Assembly: GCA_945889005.1 (NCBI GenBank)
Contig: CAMDBI010000021.1
Location: forward strand, 1 to 64,000
Source of the DNA: Bacteroides fragilis
GTDB lineage: Bacteria > Bacteroidota > Bacteroidia > Bacteroidales > DTGW01
DNA: 64,000 bases
Direction of reading: 5' to 3'
Numbering within the stretch: the first letter of the stretch is position 1; the number at the start of each line of letters is the position of its first letter. Below, piece by piece: positions 37,401 to 46,224 of the stretch. Under the pieces are notes generated by a model. That model was not told where the DNA came from, ran no database searches, and worked only from the letters and a program-made list of their open reading frames with translations. The position numbers and the translations under genes are program-made.

Positions 37401-38542
37401 GTGTTTAGGTCAAATATATTGATACCTCCGTTCTCAGTTCCTATAAGTACCTCATTTTTATTAGGTGTTCCTACTATGCAGCCTATATAATTGTCGTTTA
37501 TTGAATTATTTGACGACGAAACTGAATAATGTTGAAATTGGTTATTGTAAATACTATGAAAACACAATCCGCCTTTCCATGTTCCAACCCATATATTATT
37601 CTGTGAATCTTTGTACAATGACCAAATAGAATGATGGGGAATTAAAGGATACCTGTTTTTTTTAATTATATATTTTACCTCGAAGTCTTCTATTACAGCA
37701 ATGCCTTCGAAGGTTGCCACCCACACTGAATTATCTTTCACTTTAATAATATCTCTCGAATAGTTATGCGGCAGTCTTTTCTTTTCAGAAGAACTTTCTT
37801 TGTTAAATTGGTGCTTTATGTTACCATCCATTGATAAACAAATAACTCCTTCATGGTTAAAACTAATCCAAACATTTGTGTTATCGAAAAGAACAGAGTA
37901 TATTTGATAAGCAGGAATTTTTGCAAATGGTTTAAATTTGTTCTCATCACTTCTTTTAACATATATTTCCCCATCGGTATAAAATAACCAAATTGAATTG
38001 TCTTTTGGATTGTATTCAAGTTTACTATTTCTGGTTTGTTTTTCAACGGTATATGTCTGCACCGTTGCATTGTCTAAATCTATAGTACCAAAATCCTGAC
38101 CATTCCTAAACCAAAAAGTGTGGTTCTTATCTTCAAAAAAATCAATTATTTCGGTTTCAATTATACGACCAGCCTGATCCTTTAATGTAAGTCGTCTAAA
38201 ATTTCCGCTTTGCAAATTATATTGGCATATTCCTTTGTTGGTGCTTATCCACAACCTACCATAAGTGTCTTTATAAATATACTGTATATTGTTCGAAGGA
38301 ATAGTGGTCGAATCTTCTCTTATATTTTTAAATTGTTTTATTTCAACAGCATTGTAATTGTATAATCCATTTTTTGTCCCAAACCATATAACTCCGGTGT
38401 TATCTTCTGCTATACATCTTATCTCTGAATTTACATATCCTCCTTCAGGAGTTACTCTTGAAAATGAATAGTAATGTTCTGAAAAAGGAAATAAATGTTG
38501 TAGAAAAACTAATGAAATTAAAATAGTAATATAATATTTCAT
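34463..38542 (-). CDS. Hybrid two-component system sensor/regulator (HTCS)
   Basis: This 1359-residue protein combines sensor kinase and response regulator and typically controls a neighbouring polysaccharide utilization locus. After a signal peptide come two-bladed-propeller-type Reg_prop repeats (many VWFGTKNGLY- and IWVGTWKGG-like units, residues about 35-670), a Y_Y_Y domain (about 687-764), one membrane helix (about 780-803), a HisKA domain with ISHEFRTPLTL (His near 833), a HATPase domain with NLLSNAFKNTP and GTGIGLS, a receiver domain (LVVEDN ... DIIISDIMMP, about 1100-1215) and an AraC-type helix-turn-helix (about 1254-1357). The periplasmic propeller probably binds an oligosaccharide. 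It is divergent from the TonB-dependent receptor gene. Confidence 0.95.
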   Translation of the reverse strand: MKYYITILISLVFLQHLFPFSEHYYSFSRVTPEGGYVNSEIRCIAEDNTGVIWFGTKNGLYNYNAVEIKQFKNIREDSTTIPSNNIQYIYKDTYGRLWISTNKGICQYNLQSGNFRRLTLKDQAGRIIETEIIDFFEDKNHTFWFRNGQDFGTIDLDNATVQTYTVEKQTRNSKLEYNPKDNSIWLFYTDGEIYVKRSDENKFKPFAKIPAYQIYSVLFDNTNVWISFNHEGVICLSMDGNIKHQFNKESSSEKKRLPHNYSRDIIKVKDNSVWVATFEGIAVIEDFEVKYIIKKNRYPLIPHHSIWSLYKDSQNNIWVGTWKGGLCFHSIYNNQFQHYSVSSSNNSINDNYIGCIVGTPNKNEVLIGTENGGINIFDLNTNTFDQLPVYYNNDDIKNIKSLAYDEDETLWAGTHNDGVFYKKKNSGVFFKLKHSFAEGIQAYYLLPTIDGLWVCNYPKGVYFYDFSSKEFKEFYHDPLNIHSISSNNVRQIYLDKSNNLWFATEKGVNLMKKGSSEFIRFFHHKDNPKSISGDFIYSIAGDTSGNIWVGTNGYGLNKINVKTLEAEHFILNEGITGNEIFSITTDTEQNFWLATENGLYKFNPYSYELQSYSGNDNFNISLLTTSASIKKGQELFFGGSNGLIRFSPQRIYKNPLEPKVHVVDLMVNNKIVMPNDKSDILSEPVSTTTFIKLNYKQNNIGFRINNNNYINSKKNQFKYRLVGYTDNWMFADWLGNVDFYNLPPGLYTFEVKASNNSGVWNNNPTKIKIRITPPWWFSWYAYTVYVFIIVYGIFWYRRLLINKHKLIAEVEVEKVKNQSNEQIHQMKLQFFTNISHEFRTPLTLIRGPLDKLLRVETKPESVYLLNLISNNTNRMLHLVNQFLDFRKAETGNIKLQPVKDDVVSFIHNIFSVYKFLAEQQSIDYQFQADIECFNIDFDTDKLDKVLYNLLSNAFKNTPKKGVIFVKVQKEEINDNFQCGDCFSFVTGEVNNGHYVSITVSDNGYGIPQNILPNIFDSYFIGNHNKSGGTGIGLSIADRYVQLHHGCIAVNSNEGSGTTFKIYLPVNQTEVANSTRTISKTNQISVIENAIADKFEAEQYVNKNITVLVVEDNLELQTYIRNILSEYYIVVKANNGEIAFEQALTLSPDIIISDIMMPIMDGIELCQKLKTDIRTSHIPVILLTALETIKDRIKGISRGADAYVSKPFNDELLIVQIHNLLKSRNELRQLFSSHEANWEEKISSESLDKKFVIKATKITEDNMLDVQFSVELLAEKLNISRTHLHRKLKALTDQSATEFIRYVRLKHAIALMKDGKYKVNEVGFAVGFNSHHYFTKSFKKQFGVSPSEFINLKNFKENGV

Positions 38543-39247
38543 ATGAGTTTTTTGAGATGCTATATAAATTTATAATTAAATTTTAAATAATAGACAAAAG
38601 TAATGTTTTTTTTTATACATATTCAATGCGAATTATGAGTTGAAAATCAAATAATTGCCAATATTGCAAAATACTTATTTACAGACACTTACAAATATTA
38701 CTTTTTTCAATACTATTAAATATCTGTATTTTAAAACTTGTATAACTAACAATGCCATGCCAAATAGTTCCTAAGTTGATTTATGTATTTTTATATTTTT
38801 AACTGTTCAACTAAGCTCCGTAATAAAAAACAATGCTTTTATTAGCTTTTCACAAAATCAGTAAATTGACAATTCCACAAAACTACAACATCAAAATAAC
38901 TTGTACTCATGTTTCAATATGTAACATTTGTACAAAAATAATACATAATAACAAGCAATTGGGAGCAATAGTTACAGGTAATGAATGCTTGCTAATATAA
39001 ATTTGAAAACAAAAAAAATGTGGTTTTAAAATGATTTTTTGACTTATATTTATTACAAACTAAATGAATTTGTTCATGCAGTTTGATTTCTAAAAATTAA
39101 TTTTATAAATTGCAAATAATTAATGCTATTCAATATAAGAACCAAAAAAAAAAATTTGCTTAATATTTTGGCTATCAAATTATTAAGCAAATAAATATTA
39201 CTGCTAGTGTTTACTAACTAATATATAAATTAAACTAATTAATAAAT
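38543..39247. other. Regulatory region between HTCS and polysaccharide locus
   Basis: About 700 AT-rich bases separate the divergent HTCS and receptor genes. A possible -7 box TAAATTTG is at 38998-39005. A 12-bp inverted repeat (39154-39192) is listed separately. No ORF or RNA gene is recognised. Confidence 0.55.
39154..39192. promoter_or_regulatory. 12-bp inverted repeat upstream of the TonB-dependent receptor
   Basis: ATTTGCTTAATA (39154-39165) and TATTAAGCAAAT (39181-39192) are perfect complements separated by 15 bases, ending 55 bases before the receptor start. It may be a regulator site (HTCS DNA-binding dimers use spaced repeats) or a leader hairpin. Confidence 0.5.
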
Positions 39248-42091
39248 ATGAAGATAATTTTAACACTTTTATGTACTGTATTTTTAAGTACTGCCATTGT
39301 TAGCAAGTCAATGGCACAACAAAATTCCTGGATATCAGGAACAATTACTGAGGCCAACACAAATATTCCACTTCCTGGCGCCACTGTTTTCATAAAGGAA
39401 TATAGTTTAGGTACTGTAACAGATTACAATGGAGCTTATAACCTTAAGAACGTTCCGGCAGGAAAACATTTGGTAAGAATATCATACCTGGGTTACAAAA
39501 ATCAGGAACTTGAAATTGAAACCGAAGCCGGACAGAAAAAACAGTTAAATATTGTGCTCGAGTCCGATGTTGAAAACCTTGAGGAAGTGGTGGTAACAAC
39601 TCAGGTAAAAGGCCAAATAGGTGCAATTAATCAACAATTGTCGGCCGACCAAATGAAGAATGTTGTTTCAGCTGAACGAATTAAGGATGTCCCCGATGCA
39701 AATGCTTCTGAATCAATTGCCCGTTTGCCGGGTATTTCTCTTCGACGCGATGGAGGTGAAGGTACAAATGTAAATATCAGAGGTTTGTCGCCCGAGTTTA
39801 ATAAAATTACAATTAACGGGGTTACAGTTCCATCTACCGGAGAAAATACACGTTCGAGCGATTTGAGCATGATTTCATCTGAAAACCTCAGTGGAATAGA
39901 AGTATTTAAATCTATTACCCCCGATATGGATGGGGATGCCATTGGCGGAACTGTAAATATGAAAATTGCTAAAGCCAAAGACACTCCCGAACGCTATGCC
40001 AGAGCATATGGTGGCTATAATGTTCAGGAAAACGATTACAGGCAATATAAGGCTTCAGGAAGATGGAGTCAGCGTATACTCAAAAAGAAAATTGGAATTC
40101 AGGCTTCATTTAATACAGAAAAGAAAAACAGGAGTAGCGAAGGCTTAACTGCAGGTTATGAACTGGGAGCAATTTCAAACACAGGCAAAATACCATTATT
40201 ACTCAACAACGTTAGACTAAATGATTTTGAAGAGTATAGAGTAAGATCTGGTGGCAATATAATACTTGATTATTCGGTTAATGAAAATTTGGAGTTCATG
40301 CTCCTAAACACTTACAACTCAACCAATCGCAATGTATTTGAAAGAACTTTTAGTTTCGATAAGGACAATTCGTATCCAACCTCTGTTATTGCAAACCCTG
40401 AGCACAATCTCAATTTGCTAAGCAATGCGCTGAGTTCAGAGTATAATGCAGGTTTTGCTAAATTCGAATGGACATTATCTCGAAGCAAAATTGTAAGTGA
40501 AAAACTTCATGACAACGCGGTTGATTTTAGACATTATGGCGCTCAAATGCCTTTAGGTGTTGATTATGAAACTATAAGCCCCATTGATTTAATTAGCAGC
40601 GTGGTACCCGACAGTAATAGTAATATATATCAACCCAGATATGAGGATAATAAAGTAAACGAATTAAACTACATGGCCGATATGAATATTACTATTCCTT
40701 ACAGATTAGGAGAAATGCTTACCGGTGAGATGAAATTTGGGGGACGATTAAAATTAAATAACAGGGATAGAATTTCAAATGTACCAGCATTAGATTTACA
40801 AGTTGGACAACTAAGGTTTCCGATTACAGACTATTTTGACAACAATTATGATCAAGGAAATTTTCTTGATGGACAGACAAATTTTGACATTTTACTCGAC
40901 CCATCAAAAACCAATGATTTTTATAACCAATATTCTTCAATATATAGTGATAGCGAATTCGCGAGAGAAACCTATACTACAGAAGACCAGATTGGTGCTA
41001 CTTATTTAATGACAAAATTAAAATATGGCAAAATAATTACACTTATTCCCGGAATTAGGTATGAGCAATTTAATGGTACATATACTGGAGAATATAAATT
41101 CCAAACCGGTTTTAGGACCGGTGTAACAGAGGACACTACAACAAATATTGTTCATAAAGACTGGTTGCCAATGGTAAATATGATTGTACGACCAACAGAT
41201 TGGTTCAATGTGCGTTTAGCAGTTACAAAAACATTGGTAAGACCCTCGTATAACGATTTAATTCCCAGATTATTTCTAGACTTAAATCAATCAAACGATG
41301 GTGTCGACCAAGGCAACCCTGATCTTCAGCCTACTCGTTCGTGGAATTACGATGCCTACCTTACTTTTAATCATAAGTATATTGGTTTATTTACAATTGG
41401 CGGTTTCTACAAAGATCTCAAAGGGGTAATTATAGATGTAGAACGTCGTATCAGCTCCGTTAGGGAATTGGATAGCCTTGGTTTATCAAATCCTTTTTAT
41501 GTTTTTCAAGGTCGAAATTTATCTTATATAGACAGACAAGTTACAAGACCCGAAAACACCGGAAACTCAAACGTAAAGGGTGTTGAATTGGAATGGCAAA
41601 CCAACTTAAGGTATTTACCTTCTCCATTTAATGGAGTTGTATTGAGTGCAAACTATACTAGGCTATGGAGTAAAACCAATTATTCTTATTTCCTTGTCGA
41701 AAATGTATATGACCCAACACGAAGACCTCCTTTTTACCAGAAATACACTACAGGTTTGCGCGAAGGTAGAGTAAGAGGTCAGAGCGACCATATTATTAAC
41801 TTTTCTGTTGGTTACGACTTTAAAGGATTCTCATCACGCGTATCAATGACTTATCAGGGAGAAAGTTTAAATTCTGTTAGCACGCAAGCAGAAAGAGACA
41901 GGTACAATAATGGATGGGTTAGATGGGATCTAACCATAAAACAAAATATTGGAAAACACATTAGTATCTATTTCAACGGCTCGAACTTAAATAATCAGTA
42001 CGATAGCGGACATCAGGGTTACGACTCACGTCCTACAGAACTTGAATATTATGGCGAGCAGCTAGAATTAGGTCTTCAAGTAAATTTCTAA
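39248..42091 (+). CDS. TonB-dependent receptor of Xanthomonas/Caulobacter type
   Basis: This 947-residue outer-membrane transporter has a signal peptide (MKIILTLLCTVFLSTAIVSKSMAQ), a carboxypeptidase-regulatory-like domain (GTITEANTNIPLPGATV, about 33-115), a plug (about 125-240) and a 22-strand barrel ending LGLQVNF. The plug reads DVPDANASESIARLPGIS and RDGGEGTNVNIRGLSPEFN, wording characteristic of the Xanthomonas/Caulobacter TonB-receptor group rather than of SusC. No SusD gene follows, as it would with SusC. It probably imports oligosaccharides released by the enzymes downstream. It is the first gene of the plus-strand locus. Confidence 0.9.
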   Translation: MKIILTLLCTVFLSTAIVSKSMAQQNSWISGTITEANTNIPLPGATVFIKEYSLGTVTDYNGAYNLKNVPAGKHLVRISYLGYKNQELEIETEAGQKKQLNIVLESDVENLEEVVVTTQVKGQIGAINQQLSADQMKNVVSAERIKDVPDANASESIARLPGISLRRDGGEGTNVNIRGLSPEFNKITINGVTVPSTGENTRSSDLSMISSENLSGIEVFKSITPDMDGDAIGGTVNMKIAKAKDTPERYARAYGGYNVQENDYRQYKASGRWSQRILKKKIGIQASFNTEKKNRSSEGLTAGYELGAISNTGKIPLLLNNVRLNDFEEYRVRSGGNIILDYSVNENLEFMLLNTYNSTNRNVFERTFSFDKDNSYPTSVIANPEHNLNLLSNALSSEYNAGFAKFEWTLSRSKIVSEKLHDNAVDFRHYGAQMPLGVDYETISPIDLISSVVPDSNSNIYQPRYEDNKVNELNYMADMNITIPYRLGEMLTGEMKFGGRLKLNNRDRISNVPALDLQVGQLRFPITDYFDNNYDQGNFLDGQTNFDILLDPSKTNDFYNQYSSIYSDSEFARETYTTEDQIGATYLMTKLKYGKIITLIPGIRYEQFNGTYTGEYKFQTGFRTGVTEDTTTNIVHKDWLPMVNMIVRPTDWFNVRLAVTKTLVRPSYNDLIPRLFLDLNQSNDGVDQGNPDLQPTRSWNYDAYLTFNHKYIGLFTIGGFYKDLKGVIIDVERRISSVRELDSLGLSNPFYVFQGRNLSYIDRQVTRPENTGNSNVKGVELEWQTNLRYLPSPFNGVVLSANYTRLWSKTNYSYFLVENVYDPTRRPPFYQKYTTGLREGRVRGQSDHIINFSVGYDFKGFSSRVSMTYQGESLNSVSTQAERDRYNNGWVRWDLTIKQNIGKHISIYFNGSNLNNQYDSGHQGYDSRPTELEYYGEQLELGLQVNF

Positions 42092-42130
42092 AATACATTA
42101 TACTTTTTTATTAACTAAATATTAAATATT

Positions 42131-43765
42131 ATGAATTTGTTTACAAAAACTATTGCATCGTTGATATTTGTATCAATGTCAGCAAATTTGATGTCTGCTG
42201 AGATCAAGCCTGATCCTGCTGTCTCAAACTCTTTAGTTGATGCTATCGTAGGTGCTCAGGCTGGAGATGTTATTATTCTTCAAAGAGGTGCTTATTATTA
42301 CCATCAAACAACGATTGAAATTTCGGTTCCGCTTACTATTAAAGCAGATGCTACAAACCCAGAGTTGCCAAAACCTATTGTTTCCTTGCTTGTAAGGACA
42401 GACAATACAACACCTACCACTAATTTTACGGTAAAGTCGGATCTGGTATGCGAAAATATTCATTTTCATGCCGGTGTTTCAGGTCGTCCTGGTTATCACG
42501 ACGATGTACGAAGATGCATGGAATGGAGTACTACTGCTAATATGAGGGCCGAATTTAGGGGTTGTATTATTCAAGACTACGATGCCCGTACAATGGTACT
42601 GGAAGCTCCTGATATGAAGTTTTTTGCCTACGATTGCGTTTGGCTAAACGATCATAAAACACCTGGCCCATCTGAAGGCAGAAGTATCGACTTAAGGCAA
42701 TTTGGACCTGATTCGCTGGTTATTCAAAATAGCACCTTTGTAAATTCTGGCAACCGTTGGATCAGACACATGCCAAGTTCTGGCGTAATTGACCCTATCA
42801 ATTATGCAAAAATCGACCATTGTACCTTTGTAAATGCTGCCGGATACCATCCTCCTTTCGATTTTGGTACTATTGAAAACCTTCAGTTTACCAATAATAT
42901 CGTGCAAAACAACGGAATTATGGGTACCGATTTTACCGTCCAGTCTGCAGCAGTTAACAAATTAGGTATAATTGCCGATCCTGCCAATTATAATTCAACT
43001 GATAAAAAATTAATGCCTTACCGTGTTTCGGAAGTTTATTACGACCGTGCCGATGGTATTGTGATTTTGGGATGTCATGGAGTTGATTCTATAGGTACCA
43101 AAATTACAATGCATAACAACAACATTTACAATATTCCTGAAATTGCAGCTAAATTAGCCCAAAACGACACAGTATCACCTGTAGCTGTTTGGTGTACTCA
43201 ATTTAAAAAATCTATTCAAGGCGATACTACTAAAGCTTATTCTCAAGAAGCTATTAAATTTGTAAAAGGTTCTGAATTAGTAGGCGATGGATTCAATTGG
43301 ATTGACAGTATTATGAATCGCTATATTGGATATTGGGACAAAAACCAGTATTTCGTTATGCCTTGGCCAAATTTAGAAGACATCGATTTTAATTATGGTA
43401 CAACTGCGGCAGCTTATACAGCCGGTGTAGACGGTTACCCATTAGGCGATTTAAACTGGTATCCTTATTATAAATGTAAATGGGCTGGTGGTACTAATTG
43501 CGTAGATACAAAAACAAAAGTTTATAATAGCGATATAGTATCGGTTTATCCAAATCCGGCGTCTAATTATTTACAAATTAAGATTAACGGTAACAAACCT
43601 GCTACTTTCAAAATGTTTAACCTGTTTGGCAACTTGGTATACTCAAGTAAGGTTGTTAATAGTTCTTCTTTTGACTTAAAAGCAGCAAATATCGGACAAG
43701 GCTTATACTTATACACTGTTGAAACAGAAGACAATTATTACTCTGGCAAATTAATAGTTAAATAG
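42131..43765 (+). CDS. Beta-helix surface protein with T9SS sorting domain
   Basis: The 544-residue protein has a signal peptide (to about SANLMSA) and a DAIVGAQAGDVIILQRGAYY opening (near 37-56), the style of parallel beta-helix proteins such as PL6-like lyases and DUF4957 proteins. Strand repeats with small residues and Asn (CENIHFHAG, FRGCIIQDYDA, VIQNSTFVNSG, KIDHCTFVNAAG) support a beta-helix up to about residue 300. The end (SVYPNPASNYLQIKI ... GLYLYTVE) is a T9SS sorting domain. It may be a polysaccharide lyase or a surface glycan-binding protein taking the place of SusD; catalytic residues cannot be assigned. It lies 39 bp after the receptor gene. Confidence 0.72.
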   Translation: MNLFTKTIASLIFVSMSANLMSAEIKPDPAVSNSLVDAIVGAQAGDVIILQRGAYYYHQTTIEISVPLTIKADATNPELPKPIVSLLVRTDNTTPTTNFTVKSDLVCENIHFHAGVSGRPGYHDDVRRCMEWSTTANMRAEFRGCIIQDYDARTMVLEAPDMKFFAYDCVWLNDHKTPGPSEGRSIDLRQFGPDSLVIQNSTFVNSGNRWIRHMPSSGVIDPINYAKIDHCTFVNAAGYHPPFDFGTIENLQFTNNIVQNNGIMGTDFTVQSAAVNKLGIIADPANYNSTDKKLMPYRVSEVYYDRADGIVILGCHGVDSIGTKITMHNNNIYNIPEIAAKLAQNDTVSPVAVWCTQFKKSIQGDTTKAYSQEAIKFVKGSELVGDGFNWIDSIMNRYIGYWDKNQYFVMPWPNLEDIDFNYGTTAAAYTAGVDGYPLGDLNWYPYYKCKWAGGTNCVDTKTKVYNSDIVSVYPNPASNYLQIKINGNKPATFKMFNLFGNLVYSSKVVNSSSFDLKAANIGQGLYLYTVETEDNYYSGKLIVK

Positions 43766-43783
43766 TTAAGTTAAGGATTTTTT

Positions 43784-43820
43784 ACAACTTCCACATAAAG
43801 AAATTTATTGTGGAAGTTGT
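43784..43820 (+). terminator. Hairpin terminator after the beta-helix gene
   Basis: ACAACTTCCACA (43784-43795) pairs with TGTGGAAGTTGT (43809-43820), followed by a short T run. It would end the receptor/beta-helix transcript or attenuate it. Confidence 0.7.
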
Positions 43821-44129
43821 TTTAAACCCTTAAATACTAAAAAAATCATAATTGAATTATACAACTTACTACTCATTAGACAGTTTTTTACCATTTAACT
43901 ACAGAATTACAAAACCTAAAAGGAGTTTGTTTTCTGTATATTGTTTGTTTAACAGCTTATACAGGTATTGTTCTGTAAATATGCGGGTTAATAAAGTATA
44001 ACATTATATCTATTTTAATAATTAACGTTAATTTTTTAGATACTACTTAATATCTGACATAGAATTCTAATACGTTTATTAAAATACTAGGTTTTATTTA
44101 TTGAACTATAAATAGTTAAATTTAAAAAA
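43821..44129 (+). other. Intergenic region before the GH115-like gene
   Basis: About 310 AT-rich bases; probably contains a promoter for the second half of the locus, but no clear -7/-33 pair, repeat or ORF was found. Confidence 0.45.
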
Positions 44130-46205
44130 ATGAAAAAGTTCATCCTGTTTGCCGTATTCATGAATTTGTTTTATAACATTATCGCTCAGGATAATAAAAC
44201 AACACTACTTCCGGGTACAACAATTTATCTAAACGACACAAATTCTGCTCCAATTAATAAGGCTCTTAATATATTGCAACGCGATTTATTAGCCGTGTTA
44301 GGAAAAAAATCTCCTGTAAAATTATTAGATAACAAATTAGCAATTATTAAATCGATAATTATTGTTAATAATGAAACAGCCAAAGGCTACAAAGGTTTTG
44401 ATTTAAAAGGTTTTGAAAGACATCAAATATATATAAACAACTCAAATATAGTATTACATGGTACTGATGAGTTAGGCACGATTTTTGCTATTTATACTTT
44501 TAGCGAACAATTTTTAGGCATTAAGCCATTATGGTTTTGGGCATCGTTAAAACCAATTTCAAAAGACAACATTTCTATTTCTAATTCATACAAGTTCGAT
44601 TCGGGCGAACCTTATGTAAAATATCGCGCCTGGTTTCCAAACGATCAGGATATGTTTGGTCCATGGAGAGACCTTTCGAATTTTAACAATGAAATTTTAT
44701 ACGAAACACTGCTAAGATTAAAACTAAATACAATTGAAGTTGAAAACACCATTGATTATACTAAGAAAGGTTCTGTTACAGAAAGAGCTAAGTTAATTGA
44801 CCAATATGGACTTATTATGACTTTTCATCATCACTCTCCGATGAACTCAAAATCAAGCGATTGGGAGACTTATTGGAAAATGATGGGAAAAACTGGCAAA
44901 CCCGAATTCAAACTAAGCAATATGTCGGAGCTTGAAGAGTTTTGGCGCTATAATGTAAAAACACTTATTGAAAATGGAATTGATAAAATAATTTGGGGTG
45001 TTAATTTCAGGGGAAATGGCGACCGGCCTTTCTGGCTATCATATAGCGATGCACCCGAAAGCATGGAAGCCAGAGCAGGAATAATTAATAAAGTTGTAAA
45101 CCGACAAATTGAAATATTAAAAGAAGAAAACAAGGCTTATCTACCTATGACTCGAATGATTTTTTATGACGAAATATCAGACCTTTTAGCTGAAGGATTA
45201 TTGAAACCACCTGCTGAAGAAAACCTTATTTGGAATTATGTTGCAGCACGTCGCGACCATTTCCCAAATGATGATATCCGAAATCAGACTTTTGACAATT
45301 CAATAAATTTAGGTTATTACATGAACCTTCAGTTTACATCAACAGGTTCGCATTTGATACAAGCAGAAGGTCCCTGGAAGATGGAAAAAAATTACCGGTA
45401 TGTTGACTCTAAAAACGATAAACCTGTCATTTTTTCTGTAGCAAATTCGGGAAACAACCGCGAACATTTATTGACGCTTAGTGCAAATGCCGAAATGTTA
45501 TGGAATTTTAAATTATACAATACCAATAGTTTTCTAAAACAGTTTTGCGGCGTCTATTATGGCAACGAACAGGCAGAAAACATTGCCGGCTTATACAAAC
45601 AATTTTTTTATGCATATTGGAACCCCAAAAAGAGCGATATCGAAGGCTTCGACCGACAATATATATTCCACGATTTGAGATATAAGCAAGCGGTTAAGCA
45701 GCTATCGGCCAAATTTCTAGATACCATTAATTTAAATCCCCTTAAGGATTATTCATGGGAACAACTTCCAAATAGGGCATTTCGGATTGTACCTGCAGAC
45801 AATGGGGCCGAAAACCAGGTTGATGCATTGCTAAATGGCACTAAAGCATCGTACGAACGATTTCAAAAAGTTGTTCAGCAGGCCGATAGCACGCTTCAAT
45901 ACATACATCCAGAACATCAGACTTTCTTTAACGACAATTTACGTTACCCTGCCTATTTTATGATGCATTTAAATGATGCTGTTTATCATTATTTTATGGC
46001 CTATAAGACCGAAAATGTTCATGAAAAAGCAAAGTTGGTACGCAAATCGCACTATGCAGCCGAGAAAGCAAGATTAAGCCTTTATCAAATGGCGCATGGC
46101 GATTTCGAAACTTGGTATGCTCACGAACATATATTCGATATTGATGATTTTGTTAACAGAATTCAAAAAACATACAATTCGCTTCAGGAAACATTATTGT
46201 ATTAA
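44130..46205 (+). CDS. GH115-like alpha-glucuronidase family protein
   Basis: The 691-residue protein has a signal peptide (to IIAQ) and the GH115 arrangement: an N-terminal alpha/beta domain ending GTDELGTIFAIYTFSEQFLGI (near 112-132), then a TIM barrel with RAWFPNDQD and a KIIWGVNFRGNGD motif (near 285-297), comparable with the RGxGD motif of GH115. GH115 enzymes remove glucuronic or 4-O-methyl-glucuronic acid from xylan or other glucuronate-bearing polymers. It is shorter than usual members (about 800-950), lacking the C-terminal module. It would be periplasmic, with no T9SS tail. A 19-bp gap leads to the GH2 gene. Confidence 0.75.
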   Translation: MKKFILFAVFMNLFYNIIAQDNKTTLLPGTTIYLNDTNSAPINKALNILQRDLLAVLGKKSPVKLLDNKLAIIKSIIIVNNETAKGYKGFDLKGFERHQIYINNSNIVLHGTDELGTIFAIYTFSEQFLGIKPLWFWASLKPISKDNISISNSYKFDSGEPYVKYRAWFPNDQDMFGPWRDLSNFNNEILYETLLRLKLNTIEVENTIDYTKKGSVTERAKLIDQYGLIMTFHHHSPMNSKSSDWETYWKMMGKTGKPEFKLSNMSELEEFWRYNVKTLIENGIDKIIWGVNFRGNGDRPFWLSYSDAPESMEARAGIINKVVNRQIEILKEENKAYLPMTRMIFYDEISDLLAEGLLKPPAEENLIWNYVAARRDHFPNDDIRNQTFDNSINLGYYMNLQFTSTGSHLIQAEGPWKMEKNYRYVDSKNDKPVIFSVANSGNNREHLLTLSANAEMLWNFKLYNTNSFLKQFCGVYYGNEQAENIAGLYKQFFYAYWNPKKSDIEGFDRQYIFHDLRYKQAVKQLSAKFLDTINLNPLKDYSWEQLPNRAFRIVPADNGAENQVDALLNGTKASYERFQKVVQQADSTLQYIHPEHQTFFNDNLRYPAYFMMHLNDAVYHYFMAYKTENVHEKAKLVRKSHYAAEKARLSLYQMAHGDFETWYAHEHIFDIDDFVNRIQKTYNSLQETLLY

Positions 46206-46224
46206 TTTTTAAAATATTATACGA

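Noticed and set aside
39248-43765. Receptor plus next gene as a SusC/SusD pair
   Set aside because: The second protein is beta-helical with a T9SS tail and no lipobox, unlike the helical TPR-rich SusD lipoproteins.
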